Shown: positions 41,679 through 53,589 of the stretch, piece after piece | Layout: each line of letters begins with the position of its first letter | How positions within the stretch are numbered: the first letter of the stretch is position 1 | Assembly (NCBI GenBank): GCA_940671915.1 | Contig: CALNVZ010003426.1 | Coordinates: 46,644,611-46,708,610, forward strand | Reading direction: 5' to 3' | DNA: 64,000 bases | Source: Paracentrotus lividus | Lineage: Eukaryota > Echinodermata > Echinoidea > Camarodonta > Echinidae | The notes under the pieces: model-generated | What the model was told of the DNA's origin: nothing | Database searches by the model: none | What the model saw: the letters and a program-made list of their open reading frames with translations, nothing else | Translations under genes and position numbers: made by a program

Positions 41679-41880
41679 AATAATAATATATAGCATTTAT
41701 AATGCGCCGACTATCTAGTTGCCTATTCAGTGGCGCAGCTTATTATTATTACCCGGCTATAGCCATAGCTGCCCTTTATTTGATAATAAAGAGCGCTTAG
41801 GCATCGAGGAATTTCTTCCTACCGGTACCCAGGTAGTTCGTAGGTTGTCGCCACAACGATCGCCTTCTGTGGGACAGGCC
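41679..41880 (-). mobile_element. L2-like LINE or SINE 3' end fragment
   Basis: The plus strand AATAATAATATATAGCATTT then ATAATGCGCCGACTATC, followed by CTACCGGTACCCAGG, matches in reverse the GCGC..TATA..ATT tail form seen at 27185-27295. Confidence 0.4.
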
Positions 41881-42351
41881 CTTAATAATATGACATAATA
41901 CAGATACGGAGGGAACACTCTATTCAGAACCATTAATACAATACCATTAATATAATGGCTCTGTTATATACCTAGCTAGAGGTCCGCATATGGATATTTT
42001 TATATGGGTTGAAAAAAAATGATGATCAGCATTTCTTTTGAAAGTATGTTTTATACATGTGTTATGATTTATGGTATGCCTATAATATCTAAATAAACTA
42101 TAATTTCATAGTCTTTCCGTGTTGCTTAATCATGAACCAGTTTTGTTTCTTATTTTGTATAACATGTATGATGTAAATATTTGAATATACAGTGCGTCCC
42201 AAACAGAACTATACACTTTTTAAATAGCTACCAGATAGAAAAATATATGATTCTTGGGGGAAAGATTTATATGTACATAAGGCTCATATCCTCCACTATC
42301 ATTAGGACACAAAAAAACAAAATAAAAAAATAACCCATGCTTCAGTGAGTA

Positions 42352-42471
42352 CAGTGGCGGATCCAGGATTTGATAACAGGGGGGGGGGGGGNNNNNNNNN
42401 NNNNNNNNNNAAATCGGAATTTTAGATTTTGGTACACCCAATTTTTTTTTCCCTCCCTGTATCCGCGCCTG
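42352..42471. mobile_element. hAT-like MITE nested in the left TIR
   Basis: Ends CAGTGGCGGATCCAGG and CTGTATCCGCGCCTG, target duplication GAGTA at 42347-42351 and 42472-42476. The right TIR of the host element has the uninterrupted version (complement AGTAAGTATTGCC). Contains a G-run and 19 N (42392-42410). Confidence 0.75.
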
Positions 42472-42665
42472 GAGTAATGCCTATTGCTATAACCAAGAAA
42501 AGGGCATAATCTCCGGGCTAGCTAAATATTACTCTGGTTTTGCACGTGCGAAGTATCGTTATCAGTACAAGATGAACTAAATTATTGTACAAAGTAGGCT
42601 TGTATTCACAAACAAGTTACAGTGTAATGAGTCTATAGGCGATTTGGCGGCGAGCTATACTAGCT

Positions 42666-42875
42666 CGTGTGGCGGCATTTAGTCAAATGGTGTGCCCAAT
42701 CGCCAATATTTTGTTTATTATTTTCCTTCAAAGGGGGGAGCAAGCGATCTGTGAGGATAGGAGTATGATTATTCCATGATATGAGATATAATTTTATTCT
42801 CTCATGGAGGAATGTTTTTCTGGCCATGGCCACTGGGTTGCCCGAATGCTGGATTTATTGTTGATGAAGAGTATA
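42666..42875. repeat. Direct repeat A, copy 1 (copy 2 at 46677-46885)
   Basis: GGCGGCATTTAGTCAAATGG through TTGTTGATGAAGAGTATA is nearly identical in both copies, 4.0 kb apart, both inside the 5.66-kb composite. No coding frame is shared. Confidence 0.8.
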
Positions 42876-43187
42876 GGGTACATGCAGGTAATATGGACCA
42901 GCAGGTAATATGGGCCACCTGAAGCAAATCATGTCGTGACCGTCGACCGGTGACCGGTGACCGGTGTGAGCACTATAATGTTGTTCATATGAACTGTATA
43001 CGAAAATATATCGTCGTGAGAGCATCTGATGCCGAAATTTCTCTGAGAAAATTGCTGAAAACCAACAAGGTAGGTAAAAGTTACGGCATTTTTTTTACCC
43101 TGATGTAAAATTTGATATTTCACAGAATGTGATGGTGAAAGAGTGTTTGAGGGGTAACCTCAATTGTTTTGTATATTTAGTAAGCTT

Positions 43188-43475
43188 CCCAGCAAACACA
43201 GAACGTTTTCAGAACGTTTTCAAAACGTTTTTCTAGGTCCTGTACGTCTTCGTCCTAAATGAACGTTTTTAAAACGTTTATAAAACGTTAAAGTTTGGAC
43301 TTTTCATTTATGTCAGAGTTCAGGTTTTTTGACAACGTTTAAAAAACGTTTTTTGGACGTTACAAAATTGAACGTTTTGTATAGGACGTTTACAAAACGT
43401 TTGATATAAGACCTTTACAAAACGTTTGTGGACGTTTTGTACATAACGTTTACAGAACGTTTTATATACGTCCAG
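43188..43475. repeat. AACGTT-rich array, first block
   Basis: Starts CCCAGCAAACACAGAACG and then carries about 15 AACGTTT/AAACGTT words in 290 bp. The same start word is repeated at 43807. Confidence 0.7.
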
Positions 43476-43806
43476 TTCAATAAATCGATCAACTTAGAAC
43501 TTTTAAAAACAAATACCAGAAGTGATCACTATGTTTTCTACGTGCAACTAAATAAAAACAAATAAAAACACAGATCACTAAAATACTATAGGCGATTTCT
43601 ATATTGAAAGCGAGATTTGATTGTGTCATTATATATGGGTATATATATAGGATTCATAAAAAAAAAAAAAATACTTAACAATAAAATATTTCTAATGATT
43701 TCACATACTCAATTTTATTACCGGTAATTTCAAATCATTTCATATACGACGATATTTACACATCAACGAACGAGGATGCGCGCCTAGGATTGATCGATGA
43801 CGTCAT

Positions 43807-44956
43807 CCCAGCAAACACAGAACGTTTTCAGAACGTTACAAAATGTAACCTTTTAATCAAAACGTTCACAAAACTTTTTAATTGAATCTTATAATGAGAC
43901 TTATTTTATTAAACGTTTTATGAACGTTTTTTATACGTCCAAATGGGACCTTATGCAAATGAGAAGGTGATTAGCATATAATACGTTAGACATATCGAAA
44001 TAAACGTGTTTATTGAAATTATTTCCATTTAAAAGTTAGAAATTCATTCTTTGGTGTTTCATTTTATAGTAATATTGTTCTGAAACACACATAAATATTA
44101 AAAAAAAAAACTAATTCAGTATTGGAATGTACAAACATAACAAATAAATTAATAACTAACCATCACAAACGATACTTTCAATAAACTATAAATTTTCTGG
44201 AGCATCACACAGTGGTAAATTCTAATGATATCCAGTAAAGTCTACTTTTAAGCATGATTTGGATTGGAGACACCTCACTCTAAAGTGCCATTCCACAAAT
44301 GGTGGCCAAGGGTTTGAGGTGCATGAAACATAATATTTATTATATTGTTTTCACAAGTTATTAAGAGGTTTCCAAAGGTTTTTTAAAGGTTTTCTAGACG
44401 TTCTTAAAACGTTTTGTATTACATTTCAAGGTTTTAAAAACGTTTTAAACACGTTTTAAGAACGTTCCAGACGTTTTTTAAAGGTTTTCTGCATGTTCTA
44501 ACAACATCCACAATATATTTAAAACGCTTTCAAAAGGTTTTTTTTTTACGTCTAGAGCTTCCGAAAGGTTTTTTTATTGGTTCTTTTAACGTTTAAAAAA
44601 CGTTTTTAAAACGTCCAATAAAACGTTTTTAAAACGTCTAAAACCTACCACATTTTGACGTCCATAAAACGTTTTATAAAACGTCCAAAAAACCAATTCG
44701 GAACGTTTTAAAAACGTTTTTAGAACGTTTTTAGAACGTTTTCAAAAGGTTTTCTGTACGTCTCCAGCTCCCGAAAGGTTTTTTTTGTGGTTCTTTTAAC
44801 ATTTAAAAAACGTTTTTTAAACGTCCAATAAAACGTTTTTAAAACGCCTAAAACCTACCACATTTTGACGTCCATAAAACTTTTTTACAAAACGTCCAAA
44901 AAAAACAATTCGGAACGTTTTAAAAACGTTTATAAAACGTTCGTTTGTTAGTTGGG
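43807..44956. repeat. AACGTT-rich element with inverted-like ends
   Basis: Starts CCCAGCAAACACAGAACG and ends CGTTTGTTAGTTGGG, an approximate inverted complement of the start. 44550-44755 and 44756-44945 are two about 195-205-bp direct units sharing CCGAAAGGTTTTTTT, CCTACCACATTTTGACG and AATTCGGAACGTTT. The palindrome AACGTT recurs dozens of times. No frame. Confidence 0.65.
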
Positions 44957-45343
44957 TTATAGTTTCATTTTGATCATACTAGCGTGTACAGGTCAATTTA
45001 TTTTAGTGAAGGGGTGTAATGTGGCATTGAATGCTTGCCAGGCACAGCAACGTTAGTGCAGGTAATATGGGACATCCAAAATGACGGGAATGATTCTGGT
45101 ACTTAGTATTGGGATGAGGCATCAATCTCTTTGTTACGATTTTTTGGGGTATATTCACAATATATAATTAATATAAATAACTTATTGCAGGCCTATATTG
45201 ACTTTTATAATGAAAATAATATTTAAACAATATTAAAAAAAAGAAATAATATAAAAAATACAAAACAATGAAATATATAGTCAAAGTATTTACTGAAGGG
45301 TCTTATAATTTCAAATGATATCTTAAAGTTAATGATTTTCAAC

Positions 45344-45850
45344 ATTAATAGGCGGGGAACAGGCCTAGTTTGCCCGACAAGGCTGGCGATATTTTTGATA
45401 AAGACACTTGTCCAGATTGATAGGCGGGGAACCGATTGTTGACATGAATTTTATACATGTCTGTAGTCTCGTATATCGAGCTTGACCTGGCATTTATTTA
45501 TTTATTTCACAGCTGACTAACTGCAGATAGATCAGCTGGCTCCAATTTGTTCCTTCCACAGATCGCTAGCTTAATATACATTTGCACTAACATTCATATG
45601 TACATTTATTCATATGTGCTTTCGTAAAAGTAACGAAATATTATTTGCAGCAATATTGATGTTATTATTTACGTGTATATGTATTAATATGTGCTGATAT
45701 GAAAGTTCCAAAAAATTTGAAATTGTGTTGACCAATCAAAAGTTAACATGCAAAGGATTCGTCTTATTAAAGGCCATGGACAAACGCATATAACAAAATT
45801 ATGTTTGTTGTTTCTTTCTCCTTGTCTCGAAGTGGAAATAATATATTTTA
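45344..45850. repeat. Direct repeat B, copy 1 (copy 2 at 46957-47461)
   Basis: ATTAATAGGCGGGGAACAGG to TTGTCTCGAAGTGGAAATAA is shared almost base for base. Both copies contain GGCGGGGAAC twice and a long AT-rich body. Copy 2 ends at the point where the 318-bp tandem unit would begin in copy 1. Confidence 0.8.
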
Positions 45851-46456
45851 GCAACTGAGCTGAGGTGAAGGGAGCTAAAATGATTTATTTACACTTTGAG
45901 GGGAGAGTGAATGACAGTGTTGTCTTCATGTTACGAAAGCGGCATGTTTGGCCTTGGCTCCATAACAAAAAACTACATGAGTGATCATGCATAGAAGTTT
46001 CCAAATAATGTTATGGTATTCATAATCTAAACACTTCCTGTATGTATTAAATTCAGTATTATCATTAAGCATCCTACAAGCCAAGGCCTGCTAGCCCACG
46101 TGCTCAGAGAATATAGCGCGGGTAGTCTTCATTCATTCCTTGTCTCGAAGTGGAAATAATAGATTTTAGCAACTGAGCTGAGGTGAAGGGAGCTAAAATG
46201 ATTTATTTACACTTTGAGGGGAGAGTGAATGACAGTGTTGTCTTCATGTTGCGAAAGCGGCATGTTTGGCCTTGGCTCCATAACAAAAAACTACATGAGT
46301 GATCATGCATAGAAGTTTCCAAATAATGTTATGGTATTCATAATCTAAACACTTCCTCTATGTATTAAATTCAGTATTATCATTAAGCATCCTACAAGCC
46401 AAGGCCTGCTAGCCCACGTGCTCAGAGAATATAGCGCGGGCAGTCTTCATTCATTC
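45821..46456. repeat. 318-bp tandem duplication (two units)
   Basis: CTTGTCTCGAAGTGGAAATA starts at 45821 and 46139. The two 318-bp units differ at only a few positions (for example ATATATTTTAG vs ATAGATTTTAG, TTACGAAAG vs TTGCGAAAG), so this is recent or an assembly artefact. Confidence 0.85.
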
Positions 46457-46676
46457 CATGGTCTTCGTGTGAGATGGTCATTCTAACAGATAATTAAAAT
46501 TTTCCTCCATCCCACCCCTTTCCCCTCCGGTTAATGAAAATCCAAAGTTGTGGATTTTATTTCAATAAATATGAATTTATCTGAATTGTTGAAAGGGGGT
46601 GTCACTCTTTATGAATTGTACAGAATGAAATTAATTTGAATCTGGGTCAAAATCTTTGAAAGTTTGTTTTTGTTTT

Positions 46677-47461
46677 GGCGGCATTTAGTCAAATGGTGTG
46701 CCTAATCGCCAATATTTTGTTTATTATTTTCCTTCAAAGGAGGGAGCAAGCGATATGTGAGAATAGGAGTACGATTATTCCATGATATGAGATATAATAT
46801 TCTGTCATGGAGGAATTTTTTCTGGCCATGTTCACTGGTTTGCCCGAATGCTGGATTTATTGTTGATGAAGAGTATATATATATATTGTCCAGACAGGCG
46901 GGGAACAGGCCTATATATAGTTTGCCCGAGTGCTGTAGATAATTTATTATTTTCAGATTAATAGGCGGGGAACAGGCCTAGTTTGCCCGACAAGGCTGGC
47001 GATATTTTTGATAAAGAGTATATTATTGTCCAGATTGATAGGCGGGGAACCGATTGTTGACATGAATTTTATACATGTCTATAGTCTCGTATATCGAGCT
47101 TGACCTGGCATTTATTTATTTATTTCACGGCTGACTAACTGCAGATAGATTAGCTGGCTCCAATTTGTTCCTTCCACAGATCGCTAGCTTAATATACATT
47201 TGCACTAACATTCATATGTACATTTATTCATATATGCTTACGTAAAAGTAACGAAACATTATTTGCAGCAATATTGATGTTATTGATTTACGTGTATATG
47301 TATTAATATGTGCTGATATGAAAGTTAAAAAAAAAAAATGAAATTGTGTTGACCACTCAAAAGTTAACATGCAAAGGATTCGTCTTATTAAAGGCCATGG
47401 ACAATCGCATATAACAAAATCATGTTTGTTGTATCTTTCTCCTTGTCTCGAAGTGGAAATA
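46677..47461. repeat. Second copies of direct repeats A and B, adjacent
   Basis: Here A (46677-46885) and B (46957-47461) lie side by side, separated only by a TA run and a short GGCGGGGAACAGGC piece. The first copies are 2.5 kb apart with the AACGTT arrays between them. This suggests that the A-B order is ancestral and the AACGTT element landed in between. Confidence 0.6.
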
Positions 47462-47987
47462 ATTGAAGTCAAAGCATAAATCAATGATATGGAAACAAAC
47501 GGTGAATCATTACATTTTTGCAAAATATTAATTGTTTTTTCTGACTTTTTGTTTATCTTTGACTCTGTTGGCTGATTTATTCTATCGTTAATTTTGACTC
47601 ATTCATGGCGTTCCGGCCATAACCAGGTGTAAAATGAAGAGTGAATTCCTGCGCAGGCTAATTTGTGTGTCCTTTACAAAATTGGGCAATACTTACTGAA
47701 GCATGCGTTATTTTCGGAATTTTTGGTGTCATAATGATAGTTGAGGATATGAGTCTTATTTATATACATACAAACCTTTTATCCAAGAATCTAATAATTT
47801 TCATTTGGTAGCCATTTCAAAAGTGTATAGTTCTTTTTGGGACGCACTGTATATAATAAAGTTCCTCGTATAAGAAGCGAAAGAGAGAGGGGAAAAAATG
47901 AACCAGTTGCAGGATTGGGGCGGGAATTTCTCCAATAGACAACACAGACGTAATTATTCTGTCTTGGTAATATGTTAATTTTATGGT

Positions 47988-48182
47988 GCAGTCACATGTG
48001 CACGACGCATGACTAACGCATAGTATGCGCTGGACGTGTGTTACTCATGCGTCGAGCGCGCTGGATGAGTTATTCGTTGCGTATTTTAATATGTGTTGTC
48101 TATATACACGCTCTGTTTGAACGTTGTCGGCAATTGTCTAAAATTGCAATGCGCTGGTTTTTCGTTGTGTACATGTGACTGC
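47988..48182. mobile_element. MITE, 195 bp, GCAGTCACATGTG ends
   Basis: GCAGTCACATGTGCACGACG at the left is complementary to CGTTGTGTACATGTGACTGC at the right (two mismatches). The interior contains GCGCTGG words. No frame. Target duplication not clear. Confidence 0.6.
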
Positions 48183-48405
48183 CGTAATAAATAATGTTTG
48201 GTAATGGGGCGATCACAGTATCATCCGCGGGACCCGGACGGCGTATTGTATCAGTCGTTTTGATAAATTTTGTTTGAGCTGCACGCAATTTTTATTTTCC
48301 GAACCGTTTACAAATTAATTACTAAAAATAAGCCTTGAACGTGCACTAATATATCCTAGTTTGGGACATTTAAATTAGGAATCAAGTTGTCGCTATCAGT
48401 AATAC

Positions 48406-48460
48406 TAGCCGAGTGGTATGAGGAACAGACTCTCATCCAGAGGACTTGAGTTCGACTCCC
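48406..48460 (+). pseudogene. tRNA-like remnant (A-box and B-box)
   Basis: TAGCCGAGTGG (Ser/Leu-type A box) and GAGTTCGACTCC (B box) lie 42 bases apart with no acceptor pairing. Followed by (AT)n and a T-run. Probably a tRNA-derived SINE head. Confidence 0.35.
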
Positions 48461-48464
48461 AATA

Positions 48465-48495
<31 letters not shown>

Positions 48496-48767
48496 TGCTC
48501 TAAATGAAAAGATCTTACATGAATAAATAAGATCCATCCATAAAACCGATAGTTCTGAGACGACTTTTGATCCAAAATATTATTTTCATTTTGTGCACCC
48601 ATCACTACACCCATTTGGAGAGAAATTACACTCATTTGAAAGTGATATTGACGCCATGTATTGGGAAACGATATGAGATGATTATTCCTAGATAAACATC
48701 TAAAAAGACCAAAGTGGTCTTTCCTGCAACAGCCCCCCCCCCATATATATATATATATATATATAAA
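48461..48767. repeat. Region flanked by two (AT)n microsatellites
   Basis: (AT)n at 48462-48487 and 48746-48767 with about 260 bp between. The 121-aa minus frame spanning it includes the AT runs and is not supported. Confidence 0.6.
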
Positions 48768-48960
48768 CAAAAGTATATTTCAGGACAGGGTTTGAGATCT
48801 GACCCTAGACAGTATAACGTTCTCGTATAGTCTCATCATGAACCTTTTAGGGGCCCTGCCCTTACAAAAAAAAAAACAATGGTAAATCAATGGTATATGT
48901 ATGGTAGCTTCAATGGTATACGGTACTTTACTGGTATTTCAGTGGTGGCATGTGTATGGT

Positions 48961-49733
48961 GAATGGTGTTTTAATGGTGGAGTCCGTATGGTGAATGGTG
49001 CTTTAATGGTGGAGTCTGTATGGTGAATGGTGCTTTAATGGTGGAGTCTGTATGGTGAATGGTGTTTTAATGGTAGAGTCTGTATGGTGAATGGTGTTTT
49101 AATGGTAGAGTCTGTATGGTGAATGGTGTTTTAATGGTAGAGTCTGTATGGTGAATGGTGTTTTAATGGTAGAGTCTGCATGGTGAATGGTGTTTTAATG
49201 GTAGAGTCTGTATGGTGAATGATGTTTTGATGGTGGATTCTGTTTGGTTAATGGTGTTTTAATGGTGGATTCTGTATGTTGAATGGTGTTTAAATGGTGG
49301 GGTCTGTATGGCGAATGGTGTTTTAATGGTGGATTCTGTTTGGTGAATGGTGTTTTAATGGTGGATTCTGTTTGGTGAATGGTGTTTTAATGGTGGATTC
49401 TGTTTGGTGAATGGTGTTTTAATGGTGGAGTCCGTATGGTGAATGGTGTTTTAATGGTGGAGTCCGTATGGTGAATGGTGTTTTAACGGTGGAGTCTGTA
49501 TGTTGAATGGTGTTTAAATGGTGGAGTCTGTATGTTGAATGGTGTTTTAATGTTGGAGTCTGTATGGTGAATGGTGTTTTAATGGTGGAGTCTGTATGGT
49601 GAACGGGGTTTTTAATTATGGAGTCTGTAGGCCCTATGGTGAATGGTGTTGCATGATGGAGTCTGTATGGTGAATGGTGTTTTAATGGTGGAGACTGTAT
49701 GGTGGATGATGTTTTAATGGTGGGGTCTGTATA
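48961..49733. repeat. 32-bp minisatellite, about 24 copies
   Basis: The unit is GAATGGTGTTTTAATGGTGG then AGTCTGTATGGT, period 32. Variants alternate GGAGTC/GGATTC/AGAGTC. A minus-strand frame (HHSPYRLHH type repeats) runs through part of it and is an artefact. Preceded at 48870-48955 by looser ATGGTA phrases. Confidence 0.9.
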
Positions 49734-49739
49734 GCATAT

Positions 49740-50420
49740 GAAAACGTTGGGGCTTCTTTCTAGGAAAACCATTTTCACGCACCGATTGTCAATGGAAGGA
49801 ATGCCCGAAAAACGGGAGTTTTGTTGAATATACTGGAATAAAAAAAAAATCGAGAAGATCATTTACTTAGTTACACAGGTTTTATGAGGGTTAATGTATA
49901 TAAAACAAGATAAAACCTTGGGAAGAATATTTTTTTACCCCTAACCCTCGCGTTTTGAGCTTTAAAATCTCCCATTTTAGTCATTTTTGGGTCGTTTTTC
50001 TGTGTGAAAATGATATTTTGGTCAAACAGCAGTCACTAAAAGCTTTCTGTAAAATTCAGCAGCGCATCGATTTCCTAGTTACGCTGAGTGAAGTAAATAT
50101 ATTAATTTCTCTTTCCAATGATTTTAACTTCTTTGTGATTGGTCAATATTTTCCCCCGCGTTTTTGATATCATAAAAAAAAATATCATGATAAAATACTT
50201 CGATCCTGACTGCACAGCTTGCACTCTCCTTTTACACGGTCTTTATTCAGGGCATTGTTATCGCGATATCGACGGTCAGACGTAGAGAGAGTCTATACCC
50301 AGTACACACATTTCCCGTAAGATTCTTTCTGGTCGTTAGTGCACTGTAGTGGAACTGTGCGTGTTTGGTATAAAATAACACTGTCCTTTTTGATTGTTCA
50401 CGTTTTCATATGTGGATGGT
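49740..50420. other. Unique block splitting the 32-bp array, no gene
   Basis: Ordinary AT-rich sequence between two parts of the same minisatellite. The 70-aa plus frame at 49955-50167 has no known motif. Confidence 0.4.
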
Positions 50421-50870
50421 GTTTTTTTTTTTCATGGTGGATTCTGTATAGCGAATGGTGTTTTAATGATGGAGTCTGTATGGTAAATGGTGTTATAATG
50501 GTGGAGTCTGTACAGTGAATGGGGTTTTAATTGTGGAGTCTGTAGGCCCCAGTGGTAGACTCCCTATTGATGACCAATGGTTGATTGTCTATGGTCGACC
50601 AATGGTGGACTCTCTATGGTAGACCAAGTAGACCTATGGTGGACTCTCAATGGTAGCCCAATGTTGGACTCTGTATGGCACACTAATGGCAGACTAATGG
50701 TGAATTGTCTATGGTAGCCAATGGTGGTTCATAATGTAGGCCTATGGTGGCCCAGTGGTGGACACTGTATGTTATTCCAATTGTGGATTGTGTAAATGTA
50801 TGGCAGACTAATGGTGAATTGTCTATGGTAGCCCAAAAAGGGTGGACTCTGTATGGTAGCCAGTTAGAAA
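50421..50870. repeat. Degenerate continuation of the 32-bp minisatellite
   Basis: Three or four recognisable 32-bp units (to about 50545) pass into loose TGGTGGACTCTCTATGGTAG phrases of similar composition. Confidence 0.65.
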
Positions 50871-51300
50871 GTAAACCTAATTAGTCAGGCAGCTGACAGG
50901 ATTTTGAGTAGATGAACGAGGTACCAGCAGCTGAGTATTAGAAAACATGAAAAAGAACCCCTCATTTACCAAACTAAACATCTGGCAGTGCATCTCTGCT
51001 GCACAAGGTCCCTACAGCCGGGGGTGTCCAAAATGAGTGCCCATTTTACCAAAAATTTTATTTTGAATAAAAATAGCAGAATTCATTTCCTAAGCACACT
51101 GAATTTGATGTTAAAATAACGAGTATTAAATTGCCTTAACGCTTGTGCTATTTTAAAATCAGACTGAAATCGAAAACTGTGAGAGTTGTGATGAAGAAGA
51201 AAAAAAAATCTCATTTTTTTACGAAATTAAATTTTTTTTTAATAATAAATATTTGTATAAAACAAATTTGATGATTGTAACTTTTATAAAAACTACCTAC

Positions 51301-51723
51301 GTGCATTTGAATGATGCTGTACAAAGAAGGGAGTTATATCTTATTCCCATAAAGAATTATGATTAGCTAAAGTCAAGAACGCAATGTACACAAAAATCAA
51401 CAATTTGCCCCGTAACGAAGAAGAACCCCATACCTGTATGTTGATTAGGTAAGGCCGATAACATGCGATGGCTGTTAGCGGACAAACCAAGTATCGAAAA
51501 CTTGTACGTCATGTTCCTCATTTCGGCACTTTTGTTTGCCTTTTCAAAGCCATCACGTACAATCAGCTTTTCATAATACACGTGCGGGTATGATGTTCTT
51601 CTCAATCACGGGGCAAATTGTTGAATTTTGTCTGTATTGCGTTCCTGAATTTAGGGAATCATAATTCTTTATTGGAATAAGACATAAAAACTCCCTTCTT
51701 TTTATAGCATCATTCACATGCAA
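51301..51723. mobile_element. Foldback MITE, about 420 bp, arms about 130 bp
   Basis: GAATGATGC..AAGAAGGGAGTT..ATCTTATTCC..ATAAAGAATTATGATT at the left is complementary to 51655-51722. The pairing continues inward (CAACAATTTGCCCCGT against ACGGGGCAAATTGTTG). About 150 bp of loop remain. An 80-aa minus frame inside has no known motif. Confidence 0.7.
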
Positions 51724-51757
51724 TATTTTTTTTTTTTTTTTTAATAATACAATTGTA

Positions 51758-51993
51758 ATGCTACAGTCACACAGACACTTACGTTGAGTTACGTCCGGTT
51801 GCGTCCAAAAATTATTTTCTGTTCTATTCTATTATTTCTTATGTATTTCTTCGTTTTACTGGATGAACGAAATTATCAATATGTCCACTGCTGACTATGA
51901 CGGGTAGGCATCCGTGGGGATCCGCAGAAAAGAAAACAATTTTTGGACGCAACTGGACGTAACTCAACGTAAGTGTCTGTGTGACTGTAGCAT
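51758..51993. mobile_element. MITE, 236 bp, 56-bp near-perfect TIRs
   Basis: ATGCTACAGTCACACAGACA at the left is the complement of the right end, and the pairing continues through ACGTTGAGTTACGTCC and TTGCGTCCAAAAATT with one or two mismatches. It lies 35 bp after another foldback element. Confidence 0.8.
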
Positions 51994-51999
51994 AAAGTA

Positions 52000-53190
52000 A
52001 CTCAAAAAGTAATTGTATTCTTAGCGACTGCGTCGTAGACTATACAAGGTCATTTTTGAAAGGTCAAATTACACGTGCAAGACGAGTTAGTGGATAGCGT
52101 TCGGCAAGTCAATTTTTGGCTTCAGATTCTTCAATAATTAAGCAAGAATATATGCAACTAAAGGTAGGTATAGTGCGTATTGGTATGGTCAGCTTGTAAT
52201 CTATTCTTTGTGCGATTTTAACGTCAAAATGTATTTTTTGCATTTTTAGCGTCATTAGGTCCAGAGGTTATAAAAAATGTATTGGTCATAAGTTACACAT
52301 CACTACTCTTCTTAATCCCAAAGATTTTGAACACATGCATTCTGAGTGGTATTCCCTTGTGAGCGGGCGACAATTGGCCGCCAATAAAAAATGCCTTGTA
52401 TCCCCTCAAACAAATTTTTGGAATACAATTTTAGTCTATAAAGTGTACAGATATTTTATACTAGTTCATTTTTAGTGACATTTCATCATGCAAAGATTTA
52501 TCAATTACTCATGGGTCAGTTTGTGAAGAATCGATAAAAAAAAAAGTATCCTTTTGAAAATGAATGTTTAAAAAAACGAGCATTTCCCTTTCTTTGAAGC
52601 TTATAATTTCGAATTGAAAGATACACTTTGTTACCAATACAGTTGTAGTTCAAGTTGTATAAAGTTTGAAGCACATATCTCTTACAGATAATCAAATAGT
52701 AACAATTTCTAAGCTTGTTAGAATATAAAAATGATAAGCATGATTATCCCTAGGAAATCGACTTCAAACACCAGATGGCGACAAAACGTTTGTGAAAATC
52801 ATTTAAGAAATTCCAAATAATCATCTTTGGACAATCTAAATGCATGAGTGGACAGAAATGAATAGAAAGTTGATATTTCACATTCTAATGACAATATCGT
52901 GCATTTTCATTTATACTTTGAGCCTCCACCTCCCCCCCCCCCCCGTCGCACTCGCCAATCTATATACAAGAGTAATATTATAGTCATTTTTTTATAATAC
53001 GTTGTGCCATGTATCACGTGTTTCCTTCATAGTATGGAAATGTATACATGTAGCATGCAAGTTGAGGAAATAAAACGCTTTAATAAATGGGGGGGGGGCG
53101 GTGAGGAAGAACAAATAAGATAAAAACACGAAACTACACAACAACAAAAAGAAAAAAACAAAAACCGACAAAAAGCTACCATATATATAA
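52000..53190. other. No gene seen
   Basis: AT-rich, with C-run (52928-52945) and G-run (53088-53098) tracts near the end; nothing else recognised. Confidence 0.35.
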
Positions 53191-53289
53191 AATCAATGGT
53201 TTCCAAATTATCAAGGGATTTGGGGAAGTCATGGGTGTATAATTCGGTTTCAATATCACACGCATTGAGTTTTTATATAAGACATAGAT

Positions 53290-53475
53290 TATACTTTAGC
53301 AGCCGGAAAGGGGATTTTAAAACGTACAACACATTGAGAGCGCGTTGCGCGAAAGAAAAATTTAGATTGAAAGAATAGAACTGAAAACTTAAATATATCT
53401 TGCAAGGAACGTTTTTAATTATGGAATGGTGAAAAAATACGGAAACAAAGACAATGCCCCCCCCCCCTAGATACA
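53290..53475. mobile_element. Fragment of the 20960-22185 hAT-like family
   Basis: AAACGTACAACA..GAGAGCGCG..GCGCGA, then TTGCAAGGAAC, ATGGAATGGT and AAATACGGAAACAAAGACAA align with 21415-21545. It ends in a C-run and CCCCTAGATAC, the right TIR of that family. Confidence 0.6.
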
Positions 53476-53589
53476 TCGTTGATTGAATAAATCGTTACAT
53501 CATATTTCCAAACACAAAGAGACAGGTACAAATATAAAGAAAACATACACTACCGTAACTCCCCCAGCACACCAAATATTAACAGATCT

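Larger units (their letters stand above)
42190..47849. mobile_element. 5.66-kb composite bounded by about 165-bp TIRs and TA
   Basis: Left end CAGTGCGTCCCAAACAGAAC and right end (complement) CAGTGCGTCCCAAAAAGAAC continue as inverted repeats: ACTATACACTTTTxAAATxG, GCTACCA, GATTCTTGG, CTCATATCCTC, ACTATCATTA, ATAAC-CATGCTTCAGT. The left copy runs to about 42350, the right copy from about 47680. TA flanks both ends (42188-42189, 47850-47851), as in Tc1/mariner elements. No transposase is recognisable. The interior holds a nested hAT MITE (42352-42471), AACGTT arrays and direct duplications. It may be a mariner-type element that swelled by insertions, or a larger non-autonomous unit. Confidence 0.75.

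Noticed and set aside
49419-49862. 147-aa His/Thr/Pro repeat protein on the minus strand
   Set aside because: Translation of the 32-bp minisatellite; adjacent units break the frame.
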